From: Daphnia carinata
Lineage: Eukaryota; Arthropoda; Branchiopoda; Diplostraca; Daphniidae
DNA length: 64,000 bases
Direction: 5' to 3'
NCBI RefSeq assembly: GCF_022539665.2
Contig: NC_081336.1
Coordinates: forward strand, 10,578,778-10,642,777
Shown: positions 31,990 through 42,695 of the stretch, in pieces
Numbering within the stretch: position 1 is the first letter of the stretch
Layout of the letters: every line of letters begins with the position of its first letter
The notes under the pieces: generated by a model
The model's input: the letters and a program-made list of their open reading frames with translations, nothing else
What the model was told of the DNA's origin: nothing
Database searches by the model: none
Made by a program: the position numbers and the translations under genes

Positions 31990-33543
31990 CTAGATTTGAC
32001 TTGAAAATGCCGTTCCCTGAAGAAAATAACAATAGACTTGTTTCGGATAGTTTGATCTATGGAGTGATCAGTGATAATGTTGAGAAATCAAGGTATATAA
32101 TAATAAAGTTTAAAGGTTATAATATGAGAGGCAGTTTTTGTAAATGGAAAAAGAGAAAACAAGAACTTGAAAGTGTCGTCTAAACAAAATTTATAGGAAA
32201 TGAGGACCCAAAAAATCATGATTTCTAGCTTATTGACCAACATTCCAATTGAAAGTGTATCTACAGTAGACGATCTCAATAGCAATAAGGTTGGTGTTGA
32301 ACAGGAAGAATGTCTAGCAGCTAACACCTCACACTTAACAGGTATGTGTTAATCTTTACGTTTAAGGAAGACGGGCCAGCTTATTCCATCTATTTTCAGG
32401 GAAAAGGCTGGATTTGTCTGATAGAACAATGAAAACCAAACTTAAAAGGAGTTAGAAAAATTGAAGAAGAAGAAATTAAAAAAGAAAAATAACAAGAAGT
32501 GGTCCTGAATTGCCCAACTTGCACAAGCCACCGAGGCAGCATCAGTGTCATCAACCTCTGATCCCACAGAGTTTGTCAAAACAGGTATTCCTGAACCAAG
32601 ACCAACAAGTACACCGCTAACACCAATTTTCAACAGCGAAGGCTGCCTAGTATTCAGCAAATTTGATTTAGGAGAACTATCTAATCCCTCACCCATTCTG
32701 AAAAAGAACACTTTAGATTGAAAAGTAGCAACGATAAAAAAAAACTCAAAGCCAAAGTGAAAATCTTGGATGGCCAAGCTGAAGTTGGAATGTGAGAAGT
32801 ATTGAAGAGAAACAGGCATGAAAAGGTGCTCTGCAAAGAGCTGAAGGTTTTCAGGTAACTTTTCAATTTGACATACATATTTGTAAGATCTTAAATAATT
32901 TTAACCTTTCTGTATTGCAATAGGTAAAAAACAATGTGGAATGGCTTGCTAAATCTATTATGAAACAAGATGAAATCAAATCAGATAGTAAAAAGAAGTT
33001 GGCTGAACGCATCGAAGAATAGGAAAAGAGAAAGGAATAACAACAGAAAACGAGAAAAGCCAACATTAAGAAAAAGAAAACTGAGAAGAAAGAACATAAA
33101 CTGAATGAACGCCTCACACTTAACAGGTATGTGTTAACATTTACATTTAAGGAAGACCAGCCAGTTTATTCCATTGATTTTCAGAGGAAAAGCTAGAATT
33201 GTCTGATAAGACAACGAAAATCCAATTTAAACGGAAGTTAGAGGGAATGAAGAAGAAATTAAAAAGAAAAAGTAAGAAGAAAAGGTCCTGAATTGCCAAA
33301 CATGCTCGAGCCACCAAGGCAGTATCTGTGTCATCAACCTCTGGTCTTTCAGAGTTTGTTCAAACAGAAATTCCTGAACCAAGACTAGCAAGTACACTGG
33401 CAACACCAATTTTTAACAGTGAAGGCTGCCTAGTTTCCAGCAAATTTGATTTTGGAGAACTATCTAATTCCTCACCCATTCTGAAAAAGACCACTTTATA
33501 TCCAGAAGTGGCAACGATTAAAATGAAAGAAAATAAAACTTAA
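31990..33543 (+). pseudogene. Coding remnants in right arm, reading outward
   Basis: Mirror of the left-arm remnant. 31974-32183 opens with MPFPEENNNRLVSDSLIYG and ends with a Lys-rich helix, and 33328-33543 gives a 71-codon piece 97 percent identical to the one at 29618-29403 (two residue differences). That the peptide is preserved better than the surrounding DNA hints at past coding function. Family not recognised. Confidence 0.4.
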
Positions 33544-35124
33544 ACCAAAAATGAATATCTTGGTAGGCCAAGCTGAATCTGAGAATGCAAGAAGCATTGA
33601 AGAGAAACAGGCATGAAATGGTGCTCTGCAAATAGCTGAAGGTTTTCAGGTAAACTTTCAATTTGACAAAAATATTTGTAAGATCTTCAAAACTTTTAAC
33701 CTTTCTGTATTGCAATAGGTAAAAGACTATGTGGAATTGCTTGCCAAATCAATTAAAGAACGAGATCAAATCAGAAAGTAACATAAATTGCGCTGAACGA
33801 ATCGAAGAAAAGGAAAAGAGAAAGGAATAACAACAGAAAAAGAGAAAAGCCAACATTAAGAAAAATAAAACTGAAAAGAAAGAACATAAAGTGAATAAAC
33901 TAAAGAAAGAAGGCAAATTTACCGTATGAAAGACTGATACTGACTCATGGATGAGCTAAACTCTTGTTCTTTCATGTGCAGCCATGTCGTGATAGTTTTA
34001 TAGAAAAATACACTGGCATGCCTTCCATGATCGTGGAAAATTTGAAGAAAAAATATCTTAGATTCATTTAAAAAGGTTTAGTGTCTTCACTAATAACAGA
34101 CTCTCATTTTTAAAAAAAGTCCGTCATGGTAGAAAATTGATTTGTCATTCTTAGTAGCTTTGTTAACGTAAAGTGTAAAGCTTCCTTATATCTCAATGTA
34201 TTATGTGATGTGTAATTAGGTAATCAATAGCTGCTTGAAAATGTGCAAAAGGTGAAAACAGGACACGAAGAACGAACAGAATCATTTATAGCAGTAGGTT
34301 ATGATTTTAATGTGTTTATTGGGCTCTTTGTAATTGTTAAAAGAATTGAAAATGTATAAGGAATAAATGGTATTAGAATCAATATTGAATTACATAATCT
34401 TTGTTTTGGTCCTTGCCTCAGACGATAATTTAAGTTTGTAATATTATTCCTATAAACATTATTTATCAAATGTTAATGATAATAAACTAGTCTTCGTGGT
34501 AACATATATTTTTGTTCCCAGCAACCACAAAAGCCCCGAGGAACTCATTCAGTTTCCGTATTCCCAACGAATCAGTGGTCTTTACCTATCGCATAAGTAT
34601 CGACAAAAAGAAGCTATATGGGAGATGGACTGGGGGTTGGGGGAATAATGAAAGAGGGTGGACAGAACAAGGCTAAGTGCGAAAAACATTTATTTTTTGT
34701 ATTACATTAAAAAAAGCGATGGTAATTCAATAAATAAAAATTGTGAAAAATGAACTTTATTAAACGGGATATTAGAAATATATAAATACTAATATAATCC
34801 GAAATTAGATTGCAACCGAATAAATAGTCAAAGATTAACTAGCGTACAAACGCTAACATTGTTTGATCTCTGCAAACCTTAAAGAAAATCACGGTTTCAG
34901 CAACCTTTGTACACTCCAAATTCCACGGAATAGGAGGTGGGAAATACAATTTTCGAAACAAACATAAAGTTTGTAAGAAAATGAAAATTGAGCGGAGAAA
35001 AAGGCCCAGTCCAATGGAGAAAAAGGCCCACTTTTGAATTTGGAAAAAAGTGGGCCTTTTTCGTATGGGCCTTTTTCGTCTGGGCCTTTTTCGCGGGCCT
35101 TTTTCGTCTGGGCCTTTTTCTCCG

Positions 35125-36899
35125 ACCTCCAAAAATTCATCAAAATTGAAAATATTGCTTTTTTGAGACGGGAACTGTATTGATGTGAACTCTTTAAACA
35201 TACTTTTAGATCGTGAATCACTCACACACAATCACATTTTTTCACTGACTTTTATTTATTTATCCAAAAACCTAGATATTTCTAGGAAAATACATGATTT
35301 GGGTTCACAGTTCAACAAGGATGCTGATTGCGCTTCACACACATCTAGAAATTTCGCAAGTTGACGTATCTCTGGATTGTTAGCTAGTCAACATCTGCAT
35401 GATAATACACTTTTCTTTTTTTTTTGAACAGCTGCAATGGTATTTCGGTCATAAGTTCCACGGAAAAATTTCTCCATTGAGGCAAGAACGCCAATTGTGC
35501 GTTATCTTGTGCCTATTTTCAATTAAATGGATACGCCGTCACTTTTCTGATCGGAAGAGCTCACTTTGGCCTGGAATATTGTTTTGAATGGTGTAATTAG
35601 TATACATTGCATACATTAAATTGGATCAATTACTTTTTGGCATACGTTCAATTGTGTGAGGCTGTCAAACCGTCGACAGGCGGTATCTAAAGGAGGAAAT
35701 CAGCTACGAGCTTGCGGACTCTAAACAAACGCAAAACTAATAAAAAATTATAAAGATAGCCTGAAACCAAATTGTAAAGAAAATTAATTTTAGTTTCCAG
35801 CACTTCATCAATCAAACATCGTCAACGTTGGCACAGGTGATTTTTCCATGTTCATTGTTTCAGGTCACCAATTTCTACTATATGATTCAAGAGGAAATGA
35901 GGTTACACGAACAGAAAATTAACCATACAATTCAACTGATAGATAAAAACACCATGATGCGTGGAAGTGAAATACACCACATCACAACTGTTAAAACTGT
36001 CAGAACATTCACCACCCATGCAAAACATTTTCTGATTCATTGATCTTCATCACCTAGCCTATACCACGAAAACCAAACACAATTAGTGCATAACGTTTTG
36101 CTGATGAAAGCTAACATATACCTAACAAATTTACTGCAGACCAGCAATTCCTGATGGACTCCCACACAACATTCCAGATAAACAAAACAGTAGTTATTCC
36201 TAAACAAACATCTTGCAATAGTGGTCAATATAATGCAGTAACTGGTAAACATAAAATCTCACATGAACAACAAATGTGAACGGAACCATTCGAAAATGAG
36301 GTAAACAATTTCAAAAATGAATTTGCACAAAAAGGATTTTAACTAAAACACTACCAGAGAACGAAGTTTTTCCTTCCACCTTTTCCTAATTTTAAAATCA
36401 ATTAAAGAAACATAATTGTTAAGCAAATCTCACTGTGTACCTTTTTGTTGGTTGAATTTGGGAATGGCTTACTAGTTGGAATAAGTTTTTTTCTTTTACC
36501 CCAGATTTGCTTTCCGTGCAGCGCACTTCCAACTTTTTCTGCTGATCACAGTATCTGCATGACCCGCTGCAGAATTATCGCAAGTGAAGAGGAAATCGGG
36601 TCACAGATACAAAGGGACACAGGTACACGTTTATTTTCTTTAAATACCATAACGAGTGAAATAAACGAATCCGAAGAGCTTCGGTAATCATTCCAACTAC
36701 CATAATTTTTTTGGCACTGAGCCTCCGTCAATTTTCTTTCCCAATCCTTTATAATTAAGAATCTGCCTTTAGAAAAATAAAACAAGAATCAGTGTAAATT
36801 TCTTGTCAATTGAATTACCTAAAACTGTGGAATCCTAGAGACATAATATTCTACAAACTCTTTGAATCCCTTGAAAGCAGAAAAATTTCTGCTAAAAGG
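35125..36899. other. No gene recognised
   Basis: AT-rich. An acceptor-like TTGTTTCAG at about 35862 precedes a 58-codon open stretch (VTNFYYMIQEEMRLHEQK) ending in TGA at 36042, and 36504-36687 has another open stretch; neither matches anything I know. Confidence 0.4.
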
Positions 36900-37109
36900 T
36901 CCACGTTAGCCAGATACAGGTCAACTGGTACTTCCTTTTCGACTGGCATTGGCAGTGATAAATAACAAGTAGGATCAAATGCAACTGAGACCTCATCAGA
37001 CCCCATACAAACCAAAGCCAATTTCAATAGCCAACTAAAGAGATCTACTACTACAGAATCTATCTGTATTCTACTTATGATAAAATACCCAACATTCATG
37101 TGCAGCTTC
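36900..37109 (-). pseudogene. Ubiquitin-specific protease (USP4/15-like) fragment
   Basis: An exon follows TTTTTCAG on the minus strand at 37109. It encodes VDLFSWLLKLALVCMGSDEV, then SVAFDPTCYLSLPMPVEKE, which matches the region of USP4/USP11/USP15 deubiquitinases around the first zinc-ribbon cysteine pair and the SVTFDPF-YL-LPLP block. The second Cys of the expected C-x2-C is Ser here, so zinc binding would fail. The catalytic Cys and His boxes are not in the window. Probably one stranded exon of a duplicated gene. Confidence 0.5.
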
Positions 37110-38094
37110 CTGAAAAATAAAATGAGTTGGAACACAAGTGAACCTTGCTAATAAAAATTTGTAGCTATTTCACCTATATTTTGTCAGTGTCCATCGATGC
37201 AAGACTTCTTCAAAATCGGATTCAGATGTTCGTCTAAGCCCCCCAGAACAACGTAGAGTAGTTCTCGCGAAGCAGGGTGCTGGTATCCGGGAAACTGCAG
37301 AGCAAATCTACCGACTTGCAACTTACCCAATTCAAAATCGTTACGATGCACAAGTTAAAAACCTAGCTTTTACAAAGCAAGTAAATGGTATACCTTAAAT
37401 ACACTCGAAGGTAATGCATGGTCACCTTGGTAAGGTGTCCGCCAGACCACATCGTTCGTACAAGATGGCGCCGAGCATTTGCATTTCCTCCCTTGGATTT
37501 CACCTACAAAAATAAAGGTCTGCCACGTTCGGCTGCCGTGATATAACTAGCCGCTACGACGCCATGATAAATGTGGCCATCAGCAGCTCAGCTCAACACA
37601 GCACCTGGGCCACCTAGCGACTAGCCCCCTACGAGCCTAAAGCAAATAATTTGTTTGACAAATAAGACTTTAATTGAATTTAAAAAAATTTTTTTAATGG
37701 GATGGGAAGAAAAAAAATCTAGGTATTGAAATAAACCACAAAAAAAAACAACAGAAAGACTAAGAACTTAATCTAATTAAATCAATGTGCGTTGGTTCGT
37801 ACAATGTTTCGTCGACTGGATCATTCGCAACAACGTGACTTTTCTAATAACTTATACATCTACTTACTAATGCCATCAACTTTCGTTTTTCAAAATACGG
37901 AATTACATGACATCACGTATTTTACCGCCTGCTCCCTCCGAGACTCTTACGGCGCTATACACCATTTTTATTAAAATCTTTTGGTTATGGGGAACTTACT
38001 GAACAATGAGTCGTGTAATTTATTGTTTCCAATCTATTTTACAGAAGCCAAGCCACTACCTGTATGCACCATCATTGACGAGAGCGGTAGGTTG
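37110..38094. other. Intergenic; one coding-like stretch
   Basis: 37206-37398 on the plus strand is open without an ATG (SDVRLSPPEQRRVVLAKQGA, then a helical stretch) and is not recognised. The remainder is AT-rich, including a poly-A-like tract around 37680-37745. Confidence 0.4.
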
Positions 38095-39587
38095 TCAGGG
38101 TAGGCTGAATCTTTCCATAAGTTTACCCTGTTCCGTGAGATTTTTTCTAACTTTTGTCCTCATATAATAGATGGGGCAATCTCGGCTAAATGTGGCAAAC
38201 GATTAGTATTAAGTATGTAAAATGATTAGGATATCACTCAAACTATTTACTTGCAACAAAGAATCTCTTCGTTGAGACTTCCCTGGCACCGTTGACAATC
38301 TGTCCATAAACGATTAAACTTCTCTTCGAGAGCATAAAGTTGGCCAATTTCCCTCTGGTAGAACTCCGATTCTTTCGGCTTGCAAAATCTGTTTAAATTG
38401 GAACAGCAAATTTAACAAACATCGCCGAGATAGGCAGAAATTAGACTTACTTGCATACAGCACTATCGTCTGGAAGGACGGTTTTGCATCCAACACAGGT
38501 GGATTTGCGTGTGGTAAAGCTAGCCAATCCACCAATTTTTGAAGTAAAAAATGAAGGCGTCCGGGTATGGTAACCATCTACAATACGGAATACAAACCGT
38601 TCAATTATGTCAAGCAAATAAAGGCGATAAGTCCATGTTTACGTAGCAACAATGATTCCGCTTTAGATCCAAGTATGGGTTCCAAAATCCGAACAAGGGG
38701 TTTTGAAAACTGATTTTCCAAATGGTATGGGGCATCAATAGGTACGCTGTATTCCATTACAAAAATAGGATTTTCCGTCTAAAGAAGACGTATGAAAACT
38801 TAATAGTTCATGAGAAATTTGAAATCCAAAGACGAATCTTGAGGTAGGCTGGTGTACTTTTAGCGGCTGCGATAATGACATACGGAACTCGATCCCCTAA
38901 TTTTGGGGTTGTACCAGCATCTCGCTTACGCATCTTGTGAGCTAGTTCCACATGTGCCTGTTTGCTGGCGTAGTCTTTATCTGTTTTAGTCAGCTCCTTT
39001 TTAATAAAAGAAAGCAAACGGATAAAATCACAGTATTCCAAAACATAGTTACGCCCTACCTTGGTAATCATCAGAAGTGAGATATCGACTTTGTTGCGCA
39101 GCAAGTCGAAAATAGATTGTTTGGCGTATTCTAGTGCTCCACCCGGATCTCTAAGAGAAAATAAAAAACTTTGAATACTAAAACTGATGACTTTTTGTTT
39201 ACCGATCAATCAAACTTTTCTGCAGACCAGCTATTGATAAGATTGGCAACGAGTTGACAATTATCACGACGAACAGTTTCTAAACCCTTACAATCCATTT
39301 TGTCAAACTTTTCAGGTTTGGTCCAATACAATCCTGGATACCTGTGAAGACAGAAACAGACAGTGCAACTGGTATCTCATCTAACAAGTCTTTATAAATC
39401 AGAACCGTAATTACCTCTTTTCGTTGATCAATAAATAGGGGTAATAGACTTTTTCGAATTCCAAATTAATGGGTTTGACAAATTTTGCCGACACAAATGC
39501 GGCAGCTTCTCGGCCTAATTCCATGGCTTCGGCCACCGTGGGTACACCGAATTTCACCATTACGGAATCTGTGTTACCATAGATTAC
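38095..39587 (-). pseudogene. POLD1: DNA polymerase delta catalytic subunit, C-terminal copy
   Basis: Eight exons on the minus strand: 39587-39415, 39341-39203, 39150-39060, 38996-about 38838, 38778-38643, 38577-38451, 38388-38251 and 38185-38095. They cover the palm motif C to the C terminus of POLD1, the replicative B-family polymerase. Seen: [10 protein letters not shown] (motif C), [50 protein letters not shown] and VCKFC (CysA zinc motif), [12 protein letters not shown] and RDCPIYYMR (CysB iron-sulphur ligands), ending ERFSLP. Lesions: motif C reads YGN for YGD (AAC at 39575-39573), so one metal-binding Asp is lost; an extra base near 39227-39231 shifts frame in the second exon; the donor after 38838 is not visible. 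The N-terminal two-thirds are absent, replaced by a DEAD-box exon 12 bp upstream. A dead partial duplicate. Confidence 0.85.
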
Positions 39588-39598
39588 CTGACGTGACA

Positions 39599-40458
39599 CT
39601 AATTGAGAAAATCCTCGAGTCGCCCCGCGGTCGCGACAAGAGTATTGCACCCAGCTTGAAGATTTGACCGATGATGGCTCGTGACAGTTCCTTGATATAT
39701 GACAGATTTTAAAACCGAATTGTAGGAGAATTTACACGCCCCGCGGTGAATTTGAATCGAAAATTCACGAGTGCGTGCGACAATTACAACTTCTGGCTTT
39801 TGAACCATGGCGGGTATGCACCAGAAACACCTTGTTCTAACAATATGTTCATAAACGGTACCAAGTACGCCGCCTATATGAAAAAATGTGAAATTTTAGA
39901 TGACTTAATCAACGAATGTCACGAAGGGTTTCTTGAGTATCTTAAATGCAATTGGACCTTTTCGTAGTCGCAATCACAGACGTGCCCACTCAAAATTACT
40001 TTTACCTCAACTTACCCAGTTCATATCGACCCATTCGAATCAAGTTAGTACGAAGGCATCAAGGTTTCAAAATTACACAGCGTTCATTAATTGGATTACC
40101 GTTTTGCCGGAGCCCGTGACAGCACAAGTAATCAAATCTCTTTTGGCAAGAATATCTGCAACTGAAGCTTTCTGTATAGGTGTTGATTTTATGTAGCCAG
40201 CAATCTTAATGTTTTGAAGTAGTAGTAGGCGCAGGCCGGCTTCTTCGAATGATGTTATTTATCGAGGTACATCTTTTTCTGTAACCTAAAGCAAATCCAA
40301 ATAGATATTTTCAAAACATAAACTACTGTTTCGAAAAATGGTTTACCTGGAGGACGACTTTATCAAAATTGTTAAAGTGTTCCCCACAGACGATCCCCTT
40401 AAACAGTTCCTTTTCATCGCATGTCACAGCTTCTGGAATGTATTGTTCACGCAGCTTT
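39599..40458 (-). pseudogene. DEAD-box RNA helicase (vasa/PL10-like) partial copy
   Basis: Exons on the minus strand: about 40458-40347 (REQYIPEAVTCDEKELFKG), 40285-40100 and 39873-39599. The second holds ITSFEEAGLR, the Q motif (STPIQK) and Walker A (AVTGSGKT); the third holds AAYLVPFMNILLEQGV and, after a frame change near 39815, PEVVIVARTRE (motif Ia, normally PTREL), TSHHRSNL and [11 protein letters not shown] (motif Ib, normally TPGRL). A TAA interrupts VPR-ITSFEEAG near 40258, and the last exon ends in TAG at 39599-39601. The DEAD and SAT motifs and the second RecA domain are missing. Vasa/PL10 proteins are germline RNA helicases. The left end is fused to the POLD1 copy, the right end to the 3' UTR of the transporter. 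Confidence 0.8.
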
Positions 40459-42132
40459 CCGTCGATTCATCAATAGATTCGGGCAGCATTTCGAGGTGTG
40501 GCCGGACTCGGCTGGAGATTCGGGCTGAGAAATAGTTAATCATGGAAACTCACCGACATCCACGACGGAATAAGTAAACGATGTTGTCCTCGTAGATATG
40601 GCATCCACTGTCATGTCATCCCCGTCGGATTTGCCGTCCCCTTTCTTGCACTTTGGTAACATGAAGCAAATGGTTGCTAGTCCCTATAGAAGGAAATAAA
40701 CAATACATCTAATTATTTGTTAATAGTCATTTTTGCATAAAACTTAACACTGTAATTTGGACAGAGAAGACGACGACAGCCGTCATTTGGAAACCAATGT
40801 GGTCCACTAAAATGCCAGTCCCAGCGCGTGAAACAAAACGCCCAGCACCACTAAGAGACGACCATATACCGGCAACAAGCCCGTGAGTACTGGGATTATC
40901 CGGATAACCAGCATGTCTATTATCAAAACGAAAAAAAAAAAAAAAAAAGAAATGAATACTGGTACAGTAAATTGATTTTTTAAAATGTGGCTTACATAGC
41001 TTCTCTCATGGCATCAACGACCCCCGAAACTTGTTGCCCTGCAAACGCAACTCCACTTTGTGCCAATGCGATACCGACAACAGCTAGATTTCTAAAATAA
41101 AATCAAACAATGATACTAGTTAAACGGTTTGAACTTTAGAATTGAAATCAAAAGTACCGATCAATAGGAACGAAGCGAAAAGGCGCCCGTAAAAATATGG
41201 ACAAGGCTACGATCATGGTACTGGAAAAAAGGCAGAGCTTCACAGGTCCACGGCGATCGCACAAGTATCCCCAAATAGGGCTGGCTATACTGTTGGCACC
41301 GTCTTTCAGTTCGAAAAAGATACCCACGTAAAATGGTGTCAAATCAAACTGCAAACAAAACATAAAATGATTCTAAAGAAATTAATAATAACGCCAAGTC
41401 GGAAAACATACCGTACGCAACACTTGCGGTTCAAGGTTGATCGAGAGGAACCCGTTCGACATGTCGATACGATGAACGTGAAGAACGGGATCCAAATGGA
41501 TGGAATACACAAAATAGCCAATGGCGATTGAGTTTTAGTCGATCCCTCGTCATACTGTGACACTAAAATGTTGAGAAACGAGATGAGAAGACTGGTGACG
41601 TACAACATTTTGAACTAATTTACCGTCATAATCGGGAAGAAAGGGTAATGCCATAAAGGCCATAAAAGTTTGAATTCCGCCCATGAGGATAAAGGGAGTC
41701 TTAACACCACCGACTTCGTACAATGCACCGCCGACTATAGGACCAGCAAGCTGGGCAATGTTCATCATGGTTCTTGTAAGATTCTAAAATTAGAACAATG
41801 GTAGAAATTGAACAGCGAACGCTAAACCTGCATTAGTGAATCTTACAAAGATTTTGGCAACGGAATTGGGAAACTCCACACCAGTGTACGTAAACGTCGC
41901 CGTAATTGTTCCAGCGTTTCCGGTAGCGTGAATGACGCGGAACAATATAGATATTACGACGAATGAACCCCCGGGAGGGAAATACTCTAAAAAGCTTTTA
42001 AAGTTTACTGATTAAAACCCAGCTTTTGCGTTTTTTTTGTGTAATTTACTACTCACCCCGATAATAAGCAGCAAATACCTCCAATGAAAACTCCAGAAAC
42101 AAAGGTGAACCGAACGCCACTAACTTTTAGCT

Positions 42133-42551
42133 TGTGATGAGGACATATACCGAAGAACGCCACCAATTAGTTAGCTTAGCTAATTAATAGATTCCAGCCT
42201 TGGATGATTCCACGGCGAACTAGTATCAAACAGTTCTTCATCCTCACGGAGCCTTCCCACGCCAAACCAGTATCAGTCAGCTCTTCACCTCTACGATCAG
42301 TTCGTCTTCACGTGATCATTGACGTCAAGAGTGACCTCATATTAACTGATAAAAGCTGTGACAAGAAGGGGGCTCTGGGGTCTGAGTTTAGTGCGTTATA
42401 GTACAGTGTGTGTCTGTGTCCAGAGCGTTGAAGTGTAGTAGAGTTTTAGAGAATCTTACATTACACCTGTGATTAGTCTTGTTAGTCTTGTGAAAATACA
42501 CTTAGTAATTAGTAAGCTGAGTTGAAAGTCATTTACAAGTTAAACATTACA
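42133..42551 (+). repeat. Element D 5' LTR
   Basis: Begins TGTGATGAGGACATATACC and ends AACATTACA, 419 bp, the same as 52760-53178. No canonical TATA box was found; an initiator-type promoter is possible. Confidence 0.95.
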
Positions 42552-42553
42552 TT

Positions 42554-42571
42554 TGGTGAACGTGTCCAGTT
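42554..42571 (+). promoter_or_regulatory. Element D primer-binding site candidate
   Basis: TGGTGAACGTGTCC begins two bases after the LTR, where a tRNA 3' end would prime minus-strand synthesis. The tRNA was not identified. Confidence 0.6.
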
Positions 42572-42682
42572 TTGAACTTTGTTCAAATCCGACGACCCCG
42601 GACTCCCAGCAGCAGACCAGCAGGTCTACCCACTTAAACATCGCAGACGACCGGAAATCGTCTAGAACTCCCCGCTACAAGG

Positions 42683-42688
42683 GTAAGT
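42683..42688 (+). promoter_or_regulatory. Splice donor upstream of gag
   Basis: AAGG|GTAAGT is a near-consensus donor 8 bp before the gag ATG. Paired with the AG that abuts the env ATG (48857-48858) it could produce a subgenomic env mRNA, as in errantiviruses and retroviruses. Confidence 0.5.
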
Positions 42689-42695
42689 CACCTAA

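Larger units (their letters stand above)
27803..35124. mobile_element. 7.3-kb inverted-repeat element with arrayed ends
   Basis: The left arm (27803 to about 31135) and the right arm (about 31150 to 35124, minus an insertion at 31245-31972) are imperfect reverse complements over some 3.3 kb, with the centre near 31140. Both outer ends begin with GGAGAAAAAGGCCCAG in short arrays. Each arm contains two diverged tandem copies of a roughly 780-bp coding-like block (29040-29800 and 29830-30560 on the left). The arms differ by many substitutions and small indels, so the palindrome is old or made of two related elements in head-to-head orientation. I do not recognise the family. No target duplication is evident in the flanks (GATTGG and ACCTCC). 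Confidence 0.75.

Noticed and set aside
27803-35124. THAP or P-element assignment for the palindrome
   Set aside because: A single RxHFE-like string near 31000 is not enough; the zinc-ligand spacing of THAP was not found.
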